Positions 8,038 through 14,404 of a stretch of DNA of 26,561 nucleotides are shown here, piece after piece. The notes beneath the pieces are model-generated. The model did not search any database. It saw nothing but the letters and a program-made list of their open reading frames with translations, and was not told where the DNA came from. The translations under genes and the position numbers were made by a program. This DNA comes from Thermoplasmata archaeon (GTDB lineage: Archaea; Thermoplasmatota; Thermoplasmata; Thermoplasmatales; Thermoplasmataceae), in the NCBI GenBank assembly GCA_021811635.1, contig JAJZNS010000078.1, positions 1 to 26,561 of the forward strand, in the 5' to 3' direction. Position 1 is the stretch's first letter. Each line of letters starts with the position of its first letter.

Positions 8038-8274
8038 ATGTTTAAAGAAGGAGTGGCGAGAGTTTTCCAGTTGATATCGGTGAAGAATCTTTATAATCTG
8101 TTTGGTCTCATTCTCATAATTGTGCCGGTGAGTTTCTACCTGGGCTGGTCAATAGCATACGATACCTGGACGGATGTTGGTCTGTATTCTTTCTCTGCTC
8201 CACTGGTGGTTTTCGGGATACTTGTATTAATGCTCACCGCGGAGAAATATGGCGGGCATACAACCGAGAGCTGA
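8038..8274 (+). CDS. Small two-helix membrane protein, unknown function
   Basis: A 78-aa protein with two hydrophobic segments (about 20-39 and 48-67), a basic N-terminus and a polar C-terminal tail (EKYGGHTTES). It has no family motif that I recognise. A GTGAT element 7 nt before the ATG could pair with the 16S 3' end. It lies convergent to the VirB4-like ATPase gene, whose stop codon is 75 nt away, with no other gene between them. The size and two-helix form recall the small accessory CedA2 proteins of crenarchaeal DNA import, but the opposite orientation argues for caution. Upstream, 7859-8037 holds at most a 32-codon ORF. Confidence 0.6.
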   Translation: MFKEGVARVFQLISVKNLYNLFGLILIIVPVSFYLGWSIAYDTWTDVGLYSFSAPLVVFGILVLMLTAEKYGGHTTES

Positions 8275-8348
8275 CCTCACAGTTTCCCTAGTCCATTGAG
8301 AGGCTTTTCAGTTAATGTTCGCGTGAATTTCTTAGGCTTATCTGGGAG

Positions 8349-10388
8349 TTACCCAATGGCTTCCGCTTCTTCCCGCGACGCGATCACCCTCAGTCTCCTC
8401 ACGCCATCCCCTGAATATATACACTCTGAAAACGGCGAATTTTTTCCGCCGGGAAGCATAGATATATCCGGGATATCGTAGTCATCCCCCAGCAGATTAT
8501 GGATTGAATTCTTGCCTGATTCGGAGTTCCTGAATACAAACAAATGCCTAGAGTTACTAAGGATGGATCTGTTCGTCGATCCCTTCAGGAAATCTTCCAG
8601 GTTTTGAGATGCCACAATGACCGAAGTGTTGTAGTGCCTAGAGTGTCTCATGAGATTGTCAATAATCTCCCTTCCGGTTGACGTTCTGAGCATTACGTGC
8701 GCTTCATCTATTAGCAAAATTTTTCTCATTTCAGGTCTCCCAGTTACCCAGGAGTCTATGGACTGCCTGGACCTTGCAAGGGCAGTTTCTGCATCAATCC
8801 CCTTCAGGTTTCTTATAACCCTGATACGCTTTGGGATTGGGCCAAGCTGTTCTAACTGGCTGCAGGCTGTTGTGTCTCGAGACTCATTGCCCTGCGATAT
8901 TATTGTCTCATCCCATGCAATTGAGAGGTCCCCCACACTGAACGTGAAACTTCCCTTTGAGTCAGGGGGGCCGAATATGCGCTCCCCATACTCTCCCAGA
9001 GGATCAAAAATCAGAACCTCCTCTATCATCTGGAGCTGGAGCATTCTGCGCAGAATTAGCTTGATGAAAAACGACTTTCCCGATCCGGTTTGCCCAAGGA
9101 CCGTCATATTATAAGAATCACCCGCAAATACGTCCATGAAAAACGGTTTGGAGAAGCTCAAATCCACCCCTATCAGTACGCCGTTCATTTCCTCAAATCC
9201 TTCCGGAAACAAAATCATGTTTGCGACCGTGTTTGCGTCCAGTGGGTAATTGCCTGATTTTCCCAGGGGTATGCCGCAGCCATTTTTGCTATTTTTGGCA
9301 ATCTGGCGGTGATTAATTCCCAGCGAAGCAAGGTTCCTGATGAGGGTATTGTCCAGCATCTTTAACTTTGCAGGGTGGGGAGAATAGCATTCAAGAGCGA
9401 CGCCAATCCCAAAAATAGGGGTACCGGAATTTAAAGCCCTCAAAAGCATTTCTGCCTCTCTCCTCTTCTCAACAAGCGGCCCTTTTCTTCCTTCCATGTT
9501 CTGGTAGATCCTGATTCTAGCCCCGTATTCAGCGACCAATCTTCGAAGCGTCTTTCCAATGGAACCATCCTCAAGTTTCTCAAGGCCAATCTTGACTCTG
9601 AATGGCACATTCAGGGAGATAAGGTAGGCCCAAACGGTCTGATCCACGCCCTTCAGATCAAGGAAGGCATGCGATGTGGCATATACACTTCCCATGCGCT
9701 CATACCTTGAGTGCCTGCCCTCCTTTTTGAGGCGTTTATCAGTGCCGGGTTCACCTGAATCACTGGCGCCAAGAAGCCATCCAAGTTCTTTACCATCAAC
9801 CGGCTTTGGGGTAAAGCCAGCAGATCTCAATGTATCTGTCACAGTGGTAAAATCTTCTTGAGCACCACTTCCTTTCTGCATCACGTATGTCCTGAAATAC
9901 ACGGAATTCTGCACCAGGAATCTCTCCACAGGAAGCTTGTGTGAAATGTCCCGGTCTCCGGTAGGGACTGCAGTCAAGATAATCGATGAAGGTGCAGTGA
10001 TGGAGTTCAGAAGTGACGCAATTCCCCGGGATAGAGATTGAATTTCACCGCGTGGTCTGATACCCTGGCTATTGGCCTGAACCCTTGTTATGAAATACGT
10101 TCCATTCTCTCCAGAAAACCTCGTACAATCCGCATTAATTGACATATCGGATACCTTCAGAGTTTGCCATCTTTTCCCGGAATGTCTGCTACTAAGTTCC
10201 CTTCTTACCATTACCAGTACGAGGGCACTTGCAAAAGCTGCAGCAATGGTGATTCCAAGAAAGGCGCTCCACTTCCACACAAGGAACAGAACTGCGAGGC
10301 ATAGGGCTATCAGCGTATATTGAATGTGTTTCGCATCACCGTTTATTCCTTCAAGAACGTTTGAAGGGGTAACAGCAGGTCGATTCAT
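8349..10388 (-). CDS. VirB4/CedB-like type IV secretion ATPase with N-terminal TM pair
   Basis: A 679-aa protein of the VirB4/TraC/HerA class that powers pilus assembly and substrate transport in conjugation-type machines. Two membrane helices at 22-38 and 42-61 precede a cytosolic region. Walker A is GQTGSGKS (432-439) and Walker B is ILLIDEAH (557-564), followed by RHYNTSVIVASQN (584-596), the position of the VirB4 signature, and by RNSESGKN. The N-terminal hairpin resembles VirB3 fused to VirB4, or the membrane anchor of CedB. The ATG overlaps the upstream VirB6-like stop by 4 nt. It is the last gene of the cassette. A general HerA-family translocase is the alternative, but the membrane anchor and the two neighbours favour a type IV secretion-like role. 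Confidence 0.85.
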   Translation of the reverse strand: MNRPAVTPSNVLEGINGDAKHIQYTLIALCLAVLFLVWKWSAFLGITIAAAFASALVLVMVRRELSSRHSGKRWQTLKVSDMSINADCTRFSGENGTYFITRVQANSQGIRPRGEIQSLSRGIASLLNSITAPSSIILTAVPTGDRDISHKLPVERFLVQNSVYFRTYVMQKGSGAQEDFTTVTDTLRSAGFTPKPVDGKELGWLLGASDSGEPGTDKRLKKEGRHSRYERMGSVYATSHAFLDLKGVDQTVWAYLISLNVPFRVKIGLEKLEDGSIGKTLRRLVAEYGARIRIYQNMEGRKGPLVEKRREAEMLLRALNSGTPIFGIGVALECYSPHPAKLKMLDNTLIRNLASLGINHRQIAKNSKNGCGIPLGKSGNYPLDANTVANMILFPEGFEEMNGVLIGVDLSFSKPFFMDVFAGDSYNMTVLGQTGSGKSFFIKLILRRMLQLQMIEEVLIFDPLGEYGERIFGPPDSKGSFTFSVGDLSIAWDETIISQGNESRDTTACSQLEQLGPIPKRIRVIRNLKGIDAETALARSRQSIDSWVTGRPEMRKILLIDEAHVMLRTSTGREIIDNLMRHSRHYNTSVIVASQNLEDFLKGSTNRSILSNSRHLFVFRNSESGKNSIHNLLGDDYDIPDISMLPGGKNSPFSECIYSGDGVRRLRVIASREEAEAIG

Positions 10389-11398
10389 GGCTTCTCAGCG
10401 TAGGATTTCTGGTAAGCTGCGTTCCAGTCAACTGCATAGGAATTCCACGCAGATCCATTTTCAGTTCCACCGGCCACAGGCGGGAGTCCCATCCTTTGCA
10501 TTTCGCCGGCTAGCGTGCCGTCCGAGACATAGTTTCCAATCGCAGGAATTGTCAATGAAGGAGAAATGCTTTCAAATAGACCGTCAAACATTGTGACGCT
10601 GGTAAGGCTCCCAGTTAGGTTTCCAAAAATCCTGGAACGCTCGACAAGCAGTAAGGGTATGGATGCAGAAAGAAAAAGCGATCCTATCTGCAACAGTGAA
10701 TTTCCCGGGACCATGACCATCGGATAGAAAGCCAGCAGCATGAATATGGGAAGGACAGATGATTCAATTACAGTCCTCCAAATGGTCAGTGCATATTTCT
10801 CGATTGGCGGGATCATTATCGCAAGTGATATGAAAGGGAGAGTGACATAGGCAAATAGCAGAAGCGCCGCGCGAACGGCCATTATTACAAAAGCCGCAAT
10901 AATTGGAATGTCGTAACCTGCAATCAGTATGAACCTCACGAGGCCATTGTCTGAGATAAGGCTTGGTCCGGAAGTCTGCAATATCAGAGTATTCCAGTCG
11001 ACGCCGGATGACCAAATACTGCCGAAAACATATGACTCAAGAGAAAGCAGAACATGCAGAATTTCAAGTGACATCAGTGCAAGGATTATTGCGTATATTG
11101 GCTTGTGAAGGGATGCTCCGCTCAGGGAAGACGAAAATGAAGCCCTGTATATGAAGTACAGAGCAAAAATTGACAGAAAAATGGCAATTAAGCCTGGCAA
11201 GCTTCCACCGATGAAGCCCTGATAATTCCCAAGAAATCCACTCATGCCTGGACTAAGAAGCATTCCGAAACTCTGGGAAGGCTGAAAACCTTGTGATAAC
11301 AGCAGGTTCCAGAGCACAGCAGTGGATTCCTGCGCGATAGCAAGAAAAGCGGAGAGGAGCTGTGAGATTACCGAGCTGATACCCGGGCCCGGTGCCAA
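10385..11398 (-). CDS. VirB6/CedA-like polytopic membrane protein
   Basis: A 337-aa protein with about seven hydrophobic segments (roughly 8-34, 66-84, 99-120, 152-173, 176-197, 209-230, 235-251), then a polar C-terminal tail of about 85 residues rich in Gly/Ser/Pro. Its size, a central block of paired helices and its position between a small two-helix protein and a VirB4-type ATPase match VirB6/TrbL and the crenarchaeal CedA channel component; sequence identity with these is low, so this call rests on architecture and context. The start is TTG at 11398, four nt after the upstream stop, with GTGAT overlapping that stop as a possible ribosome site. It overlaps the ATPase start by 4 nt. Confidence 0.68.
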   Translation of the reverse strand: MAPGPGISSVISQLLSAFLAIAQESTAVLWNLLLSQGFQPSQSFGMLLSPGMSGFLGNYQGFIGGSLPGLIAIFLSIFALYFIYRASFSSSLSGASLHKPIYAIILALMSLEILHVLLSLESYVFGSIWSSGVDWNTLILQTSGPSLISDNGLVRFILIAGYDIPIIAAFVIMAVRAALLLFAYVTLPFISLAIMIPPIEKYALTIWRTVIESSVLPIFMLLAFYPMVMVPGNSLLQIGSLFLSASIPLLLVERSRIFGNLTGSLTSVTMFDGLFESISPSLTIPAIGNYVSDGTLAGEMQRMGLPPVAGGTENGSAWNSYAVDWNAAYQKSYAEKP

Positions 11399-11402
11399 AG
11401 AA

Positions 11403-11675
11403 TCACGTGCCCGTAGCTACGTAGTATACAATAGCGTACAGGGTTCCGGTGATCGCAAGGATGAAGATCACAGTTCCAAAAAAAGCGTATTTTGCGCGTA
11501 TTTTTGCCTCGGCCCGGCGCTTCTCATCTTCGCTGAAAAAGCCTATGGCTATAGGCAGCCATAGTAGACCGACTACTACAGCAGATACGCCGACAATGAG
11601 TGCGAAAAAACGGTTCACCACGTCTGAAACAGAGGTAAAAGTTCCACTTTGTACCACAAGTTCACTTATGTACAT
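11403..11675 (-). CDS. VirB2/CedA1-like two-helix pilin candidate
   Basis: A 90-aa protein with two long hydrophobic helices (about 23-47 and 63-86) joined by a short charged loop (SEDEKRRAEAKIRAK, 48-62) whose C-terminal half is basic, ending VATGT. This hairpin with a positive loop is the hallmark of VirB2-class pilins and of archaeal CedA1/TedC, which polymerise into DNA-conducting filaments (known from structural work on crenarchaea). No cleavable leader is evident; residues 1-20 are polar and could be a short N-terminal extension. It is the first gene of the cassette, with the ATG 21 nt after a TTTAAGTA TATA box. An unrelated small membrane protein remains possible. Confidence 0.65.
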   Translation of the reverse strand: MYISELVVQSGTFTSVSDVVNRFFALIVGVSAVVVGLLWLPIAIGFFSEDEKRRAEAKIRAKYAFFGTVIFILAITGTLYAIVYYVATGT

Positions 11676-11696
11676 CCGGCCCGTATATGCAGGTTT

Positions 11697-11704
11697 TACT
11701 TAAA
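11697..11704 (-). promoter_or_regulatory. TATA box of the type IV-like cassette
   Basis: TTTAAGTA on the minus strand, about 25 nt before the ATG of the pilin-like gene, predicting a leaderless mRNA for the three-gene cassette. The upstream thioesterase gene ends at 11727 on the same strand, so the cassette has its own promoter. Confidence 0.6.
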
Positions 11705-11726
11705 TTACCCGCATTTCAGCCGTTTT

Positions 11727-12218
11727 TTAGAACTTAGGAGGGAACTGTTTAATCTCCTTCAGCTGTTTTTTGCGATGTTCGCTTCTTTTCGCGCCCTCAT
11801 CCCACCTTGTCCTGTCCTCTTCTGTTTCAATTTTCAGGTCAGGAACCTGAACTGGTTTTCCGAGATCGTCAACAGCGACATATGTTAGGAAGGCCCTGGT
11901 TGCAAATCTCTTAACAGCAGTGATATGGTCTTCCGTAAAGACAGTGGTTTCCACCTCCATAGTTTCCCTTGTCACGTAGTCTATTTTCGATTCAATCGTG
12001 ACAATGTCGCCCATCTTAATGGGAGTCAGAAAGTAAAGTGAGTCTATGCTGCCGGTGACAACCTTGCTTCTCGAGTGCTTGAAGGCGGATATTGAGGCCA
12101 CATTGTCTATCCACTCCATCAGCCGGCCACCGTAAAGATTGCCAAAGACATTGGTGTCCGGCGGCAGAACCACCCTCTGTACCATTGCAAATGATTCTTT
12201 CCAGCTCTTGGATTCCAT
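11727..12218 (-). CDS. Acyl-CoA thioesterase (hotdog fold, YciA/BFIT type)
   Basis: A 163-aa single-hotdog acyl-CoA hydrolase that cleaves acyl-CoA to free acid and CoA. The family core NVFGNLYGGRLMEWID (23-38) gives the helix-start Asn/Gly pair and catalytic Asp38; a second conserved stretch is VVTGSIDSLYFLTPIKMGD. A charged C-terminal tail (about 130-163) is lysine-rich. The ATG at 12218 sits 25 nt after an AGTTAAATA TATA box, so it is probably leaderless. It is divergent from rpiA. Confidence 0.9.
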   Translation of the reverse strand: MESKSWKESFAMVQRVVLPPDTNVFGNLYGGRLMEWIDNVASISAFKHSRSKVVTGSIDSLYFLTPIKMGDIVTIESKIDYVTRETMEVETTVFTEDHITAVKRFATRAFLTYVAVDDLGKPVQVPDLKIETEEDRTRWDEGAKRSEHRKKQLKEIKQFPPKF

Positions 12219-12238
12219 AAAGCCCCAAAGGGATTTCC

Positions 12239-12247
12239 TATTTAACT
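12239..12247 (-). promoter_or_regulatory. TATA box of the thioesterase gene
   Basis: AGTTAAATA on the minus strand, centred 25 nt before the ATG at 12218, with no ribosome site between: a leaderless-type promoter. Confidence 0.5.
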
Positions 12248-12370
12248 TATCATGAAAAGATCACTGGGCAGCATGAGATTTCACCGATTTAACCATGAAA
12301 CAGTTATTGCAGGCACTTGATAAAGGGTTTCACCCTGGTGCCAGGATCAAATGGGCAGGCAAAGAGATAT

Positions 12371-12379
12371 CAAATAATA
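12371..12379 (+). promoter_or_regulatory. TATA box of rpiA
   Basis: CAAATAATA is centred 24 nt before the rpiA ATG at 12399, predicting leaderless transcription. Upstream, at 12325-12345, lie a GGG-TTTCA-CCC hairpin and an overlapping CCTGG-TG-CCAGG palindrome, which would be outside the transcript. Confidence 0.5.
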
Positions 12380-12398
12380 CGAGGCGCTACATGATGAG

Positions 12399-13067
12399 AT
12401 GCAGGATCTGGAGGCTGAAAAGAAGCAGGTCGCCGCGGAAGCGCTGAAGTTAATAAAGAACGGAATGAGTGTAGGCCTGGGAACAGGTTCTACAGTGAAA
12501 TATTTCCTGGAAGGCCTGGCAGCACGAGTTCAGGAGGGACTTGAAATCACGGGATTACCTACCTCCAGGCAAACAGAGCAAGTGGCACTCAAGCTTGGTA
12601 TTCCGCTTGAACTGGATCTCGATCACGTGGACATCGATGTTGATGGGGCCGATGCATTCGATCTGCATGGCACATTGATAAAGGGTGGCGGTGGAGCGCT
12701 CTTCAGGGAAAAGGTGGTGGCGTACAACAGCAGTTATGTTGCGATTATCGCAGATTCAACCAAATTAAGGCAGGATTATCAAGGTGAAACCCTCATTCCG
12801 GTTGAAATTCTTCCATTCGGAAAAAACATGACCGTCAGGAATCTGGAAAGACTGGGATGCAGTGTTGCGCTTAGGCAGGAAGGCAAATTCATTACGGACG
12901 GAGGCAACATTATAGCAGACTGTACTTTTGCAAGCATAGATGACCCGGGAACCCTGGAAAAGAAAATGAAGGGAACTCCGGGCGTGATAGAGGTGGGCAT
13001 CTTTAATGGAATCGCGGACCTTGTAATCTATGTGAAGGATAAATCGATAGTGAGGATGACGTTCTGA
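12399..13067 (+). CDS. rpiA: Ribose-5-phosphate isomerase A
   Basis: A 222-aa enzyme interconverting ribose 5-phosphate and ribulose 5-phosphate, supplying ribose for nucleotides. Motifs are the phosphate loop GLGTGST (26-32), the catalytic DVDGADAFD (80-88; Asp82 and Asp85), KGGGGALFREK (95-105) with catalytic Glu104, and the distal DGGNIIADC. Length is typical. ATG 12399 is the only start after an in-frame TAA, and it lies 24 nt after a TATA box. It ends 2 nt before the convergent regulator gene. Confidence 0.96.
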   Translation: MQDLEAEKKQVAAEALKLIKNGMSVGLGTGSTVKYFLEGLAARVQEGLEITGLPTSRQTEQVALKLGIPLELDLDHVDIDVDGADAFDLHGTLIKGGGGALFREKVVAYNSSYVAIIADSTKLRQDYQGETLIPVEILPFGKNMTVRNLERLGCSVALRQEGKFITDGGNIIADCTFASIDDPGTLEKKMKGTPGVIEVGIFNGIADLVIYVKDKSIVRMTF

Positions 13068-13068
13068 A

Positions 13069-13425
13069 CTATTTCTTGAAACTCTTCAGGGCTTCAATGG
13101 TTCCGTTGATCTCGCCGATTTTTGCCGAAAGGTCCTGGATGATCTCTTCAAGTATCTCGTTGAAACCCTTGGAAAGCTTGTATCCATGAATGGGTCTCCC
13201 CTTTCCTTCCTTTTTCATGTTACGTTTGTTAATCCATCCCTTCCGTCTCAGCCATTGCATTGCGATAGAGACTTCCGGCTGCCTCAGCCCGGTTTCCCTC
13301 TCTATCTCAACGCTTGTGATCTCATTCTTGTCCCTTATGTATACCAGGGTATAGGCAACGCTTCTGGGTACATCTGAAATTATCAGAAATTTTGCTAGCC
13401 TGTCCGATTCTTCACTAACTGGCAT
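13069..13425 (-). CDS. Winged-helix transcriptional regulator
   Basis: From ATG 13425 a 118-aa DNA-binding protein. A wHTH spans about residues 20-80: the helix SVAYTLVYIRDKNEITSVEI, a recognition helix around LRQPEVSIAMQWLRRKGW, and a basic wing (KKEGKGRPIHGYKL). A C-terminal coiled-coil-like helix (about 85-118) suggests dimerisation. It resembles archaeal MarR/ArsR/TrmB-like predicted regulators; no ligand domain is seen. The start at 13425 fits a TATA-like TTTATATT about 25 nt upstream; ATG 13434 would add three residues. A perfect 14-bp palindrome overlaps this start, suggesting autoregulation. Confidence 0.82.
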   Translation of the reverse strand: MPVSEESDRLAKFLIISDVPRSVAYTLVYIRDKNEITSVEIERETGLRQPEVSIAMQWLRRKGWINKRNMKKEGKGRPIHGYKLSKGFNEILEEIIQDLSAKIGEINGTIEALKSFKK

Positions 13426-13431
13426 TATAAC

Positions 13432-13445
13432 CATAATATATTATG
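13432..13445. promoter_or_regulatory. Perfect 14-bp palindrome, putative autoregulatory operator
   Basis: CATAATATATTATG is its own reverse complement and lies between the TATA-like TTTATATT (13446-13453) and the regulator's start codon; its first half contains the ATG at 13434. A dimeric wHTH bound here would block transcription initiation. AT-rich archaeal promoters can be palindromic by chance, so this is inference. Confidence 0.4.
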
Positions 13446-13489
13446 AATATAAATAAGTATCTATATATAATAATTCTGACAGTTGAAAT

Positions 13490-13747
13490 TCAACTTTTTG
13501 AAAGGGCCTCAAGCTTGCTGATTATGGTGTAAAGAAACGTTCTGCCTACAGACGGGACATTAGGATCATTGGTCAGGTCATCAAGAGTGGATATGACCTT
13601 TGCGCATCTCAGATCCAAGCTGTCTTTCTGGGAGGTCAACTTGGTCTTCGAATCGAGCGCAATCTTTCTGACGTTCTTCGGCACCGACACATCCTGGCTG
13701 AGCTCATCCAGTAACTGTATCACTTCATTGAAAAGGTTCTGATTCAT
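13490..13747 (-). CDS. UPF0147 family protein
   Basis: An 85-aa, all-helical, acidic protein of the archaeal UPF0147 family, function unknown. The conserved core DLSxD-type stretch DELSQDVSVPKNVRKIA and the repeat-like STLDDLTNDPNVPSVGRTFLY are clear. The ATG at 13747 overlaps the upstream RAM-domain gene's stop (ATGA); a GTG at 13756 would add three residues. Coupling with an Lrp-type sensor domain may hint at a shared role, but none is established here. Confidence 0.88.
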   Translation of the reverse strand: MNQNLFNEVIQLLDELSQDVSVPKNVRKIALDSKTKLTSQKDSLDLRCAKVISTLDDLTNDPNVPSVGRTFLYTIISKLEALSKS

Positions 13748-14067
13748 TGCTTCCACCCCATTGTTGAATTTCCGGAGTCCTTGAGGGTTGAAAGAACCAT
13801 CATGGTTTTCGTTTCCCTCACCCCAGGCAGTTTTATCAGCTCGTCAACAAGAAATTCATGCAGGTTCCAGAATTCTGGAAACCTTACTTTGATTATGATA
13901 TCGAAGTCTCCTGTAACTATGAATACATCTCGGATACTGGGATTCCCTGCAAGAGTTTTCGATAGCGAGTCAACTTTGTCCATTTCGGACTTTATGCCGA
14001 CAATCGCATTAACAGCCCTCCCGTCATAATATTTTACGAGGGAGCCCTCAATGTCCTCAGACTCCAT
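13744..14067 (-). CDS. Stand-alone Lrp/AsnC effector-binding (RAM) domain protein
   Basis: A 107-aa protein that is only the ligand-sensing RAM domain of the Lrp/AsnC family, with no DNA-binding domain. The core reads AVNAIVGIKSE, then DVFIVTGDFDIIIKVRFP, then LPGVRETKTMMVLST, the standard beta-alpha-beta-beta-alpha-beta order. Such proteins usually form ring-like oligomers that bind amino acids and may modulate full-length Lrp proteins. The ATG at 14067 has a GGAG 7 nt upstream; the ATG at 14097 would add ten residues without a ribosome site. The 30-residue tail after the domain is short and polar. Confidence 0.85.
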   Translation of the reverse strand: MESEDIEGSLVKYYDGRAVNAIVGIKSEMDKVDSLSKTLAGNPSIRDVFIVTGDFDIIIKVRFPEFWNLHEFLVDELIKLPGVRETKTMMVLSTLKDSGNSTMGWKQ

Positions 14068-14192
14068 GGTTACACTCCGGAGGGTTATGATAAGCATGAT
14101 AAAAAGAGTATGCTGATTGATTTTACGCGGTTGGTGCAGGTTAGTTCCGGGATTGCAGCCGCCAATTCAAACGGGGTTCCATTTCACAAGAA

Positions 14193-14202
14193 TTTTATAT
14201 AT
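14193..14202 (+). promoter_or_regulatory. TATA box of tRNA-Tyr
   Basis: TTTTATATAT is centred about 23 nt before the first base of tRNA-Tyr. The 14098-14192 stretch before it contains nothing else I can identify. Confidence 0.6.
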
Positions 14203-14220
14203 CACAGTTATGGAGCAGAG

Positions 14221-14323
14221 CCCGGCTTAGCTCAGTTGGTAGAGCGGCGGACTGTAGAGGAAGATCCAGTGTTGGAATGCCGCCGTAATCCGCAGGTCTC
14301 TGGTTCAAATCCGGAAGCCGGGA
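14221..14323 (+). tRNA. tRNA-Tyr (GTA) with a 30-nt intron
   Basis: Acceptor CCCGGCT pairs with AGCCGGG (14316-14322), discriminator A. The D-arm is GCTCAGTTGGTAGAGC, the anticodon stem GCGGA/TCCGC, and the T-arm TCTGG-TTCAAAT-CCGGA. Removing 14258-14287 restores a 7-nt loop CTGTAGA with anticodon GTA, the usual 37/38 archaeal intron site; shifting the cut by one base gives the same mature RNA. The intron carries a TCCA-GTGT-TGGA hairpin (14265-14276). CCA is not encoded. A T-run at 14329-14335 follows as a terminator. Confidence 0.94.
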
Positions 14324-14404
14324 TTCTATTTTTTTCAGGTTCCACATTATGCAAGGAATCAGTTCGAGTCAAAAACTCGGATGAGATCTGTATCCGATCA
14401 CCGG

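Noticed and set aside
8650..9114. 154-codon plus-strand frame inside the VirB4-like gene
   Set aside because: Exactly antisense to the Walker A to Walker B region; no ribosome site or promoter.
12390..12420. C/D-box-like ATGATGA ... CTGA pair resembling a guide sRNA
   Set aside because: The boxes fall in the rpiA start and coding region, no C'/D' pair follows at the right distance, and chance occurrence is likely.
12295..12447. 50-codon frame overlapping the start of rpiA
   Set aside because: Its last third is rpiA read out of frame (Arg/Ser-rich), it has no ribosome site, and the rpiA TATA box lies inside it. Kept only as upstream DNA with hairpins.
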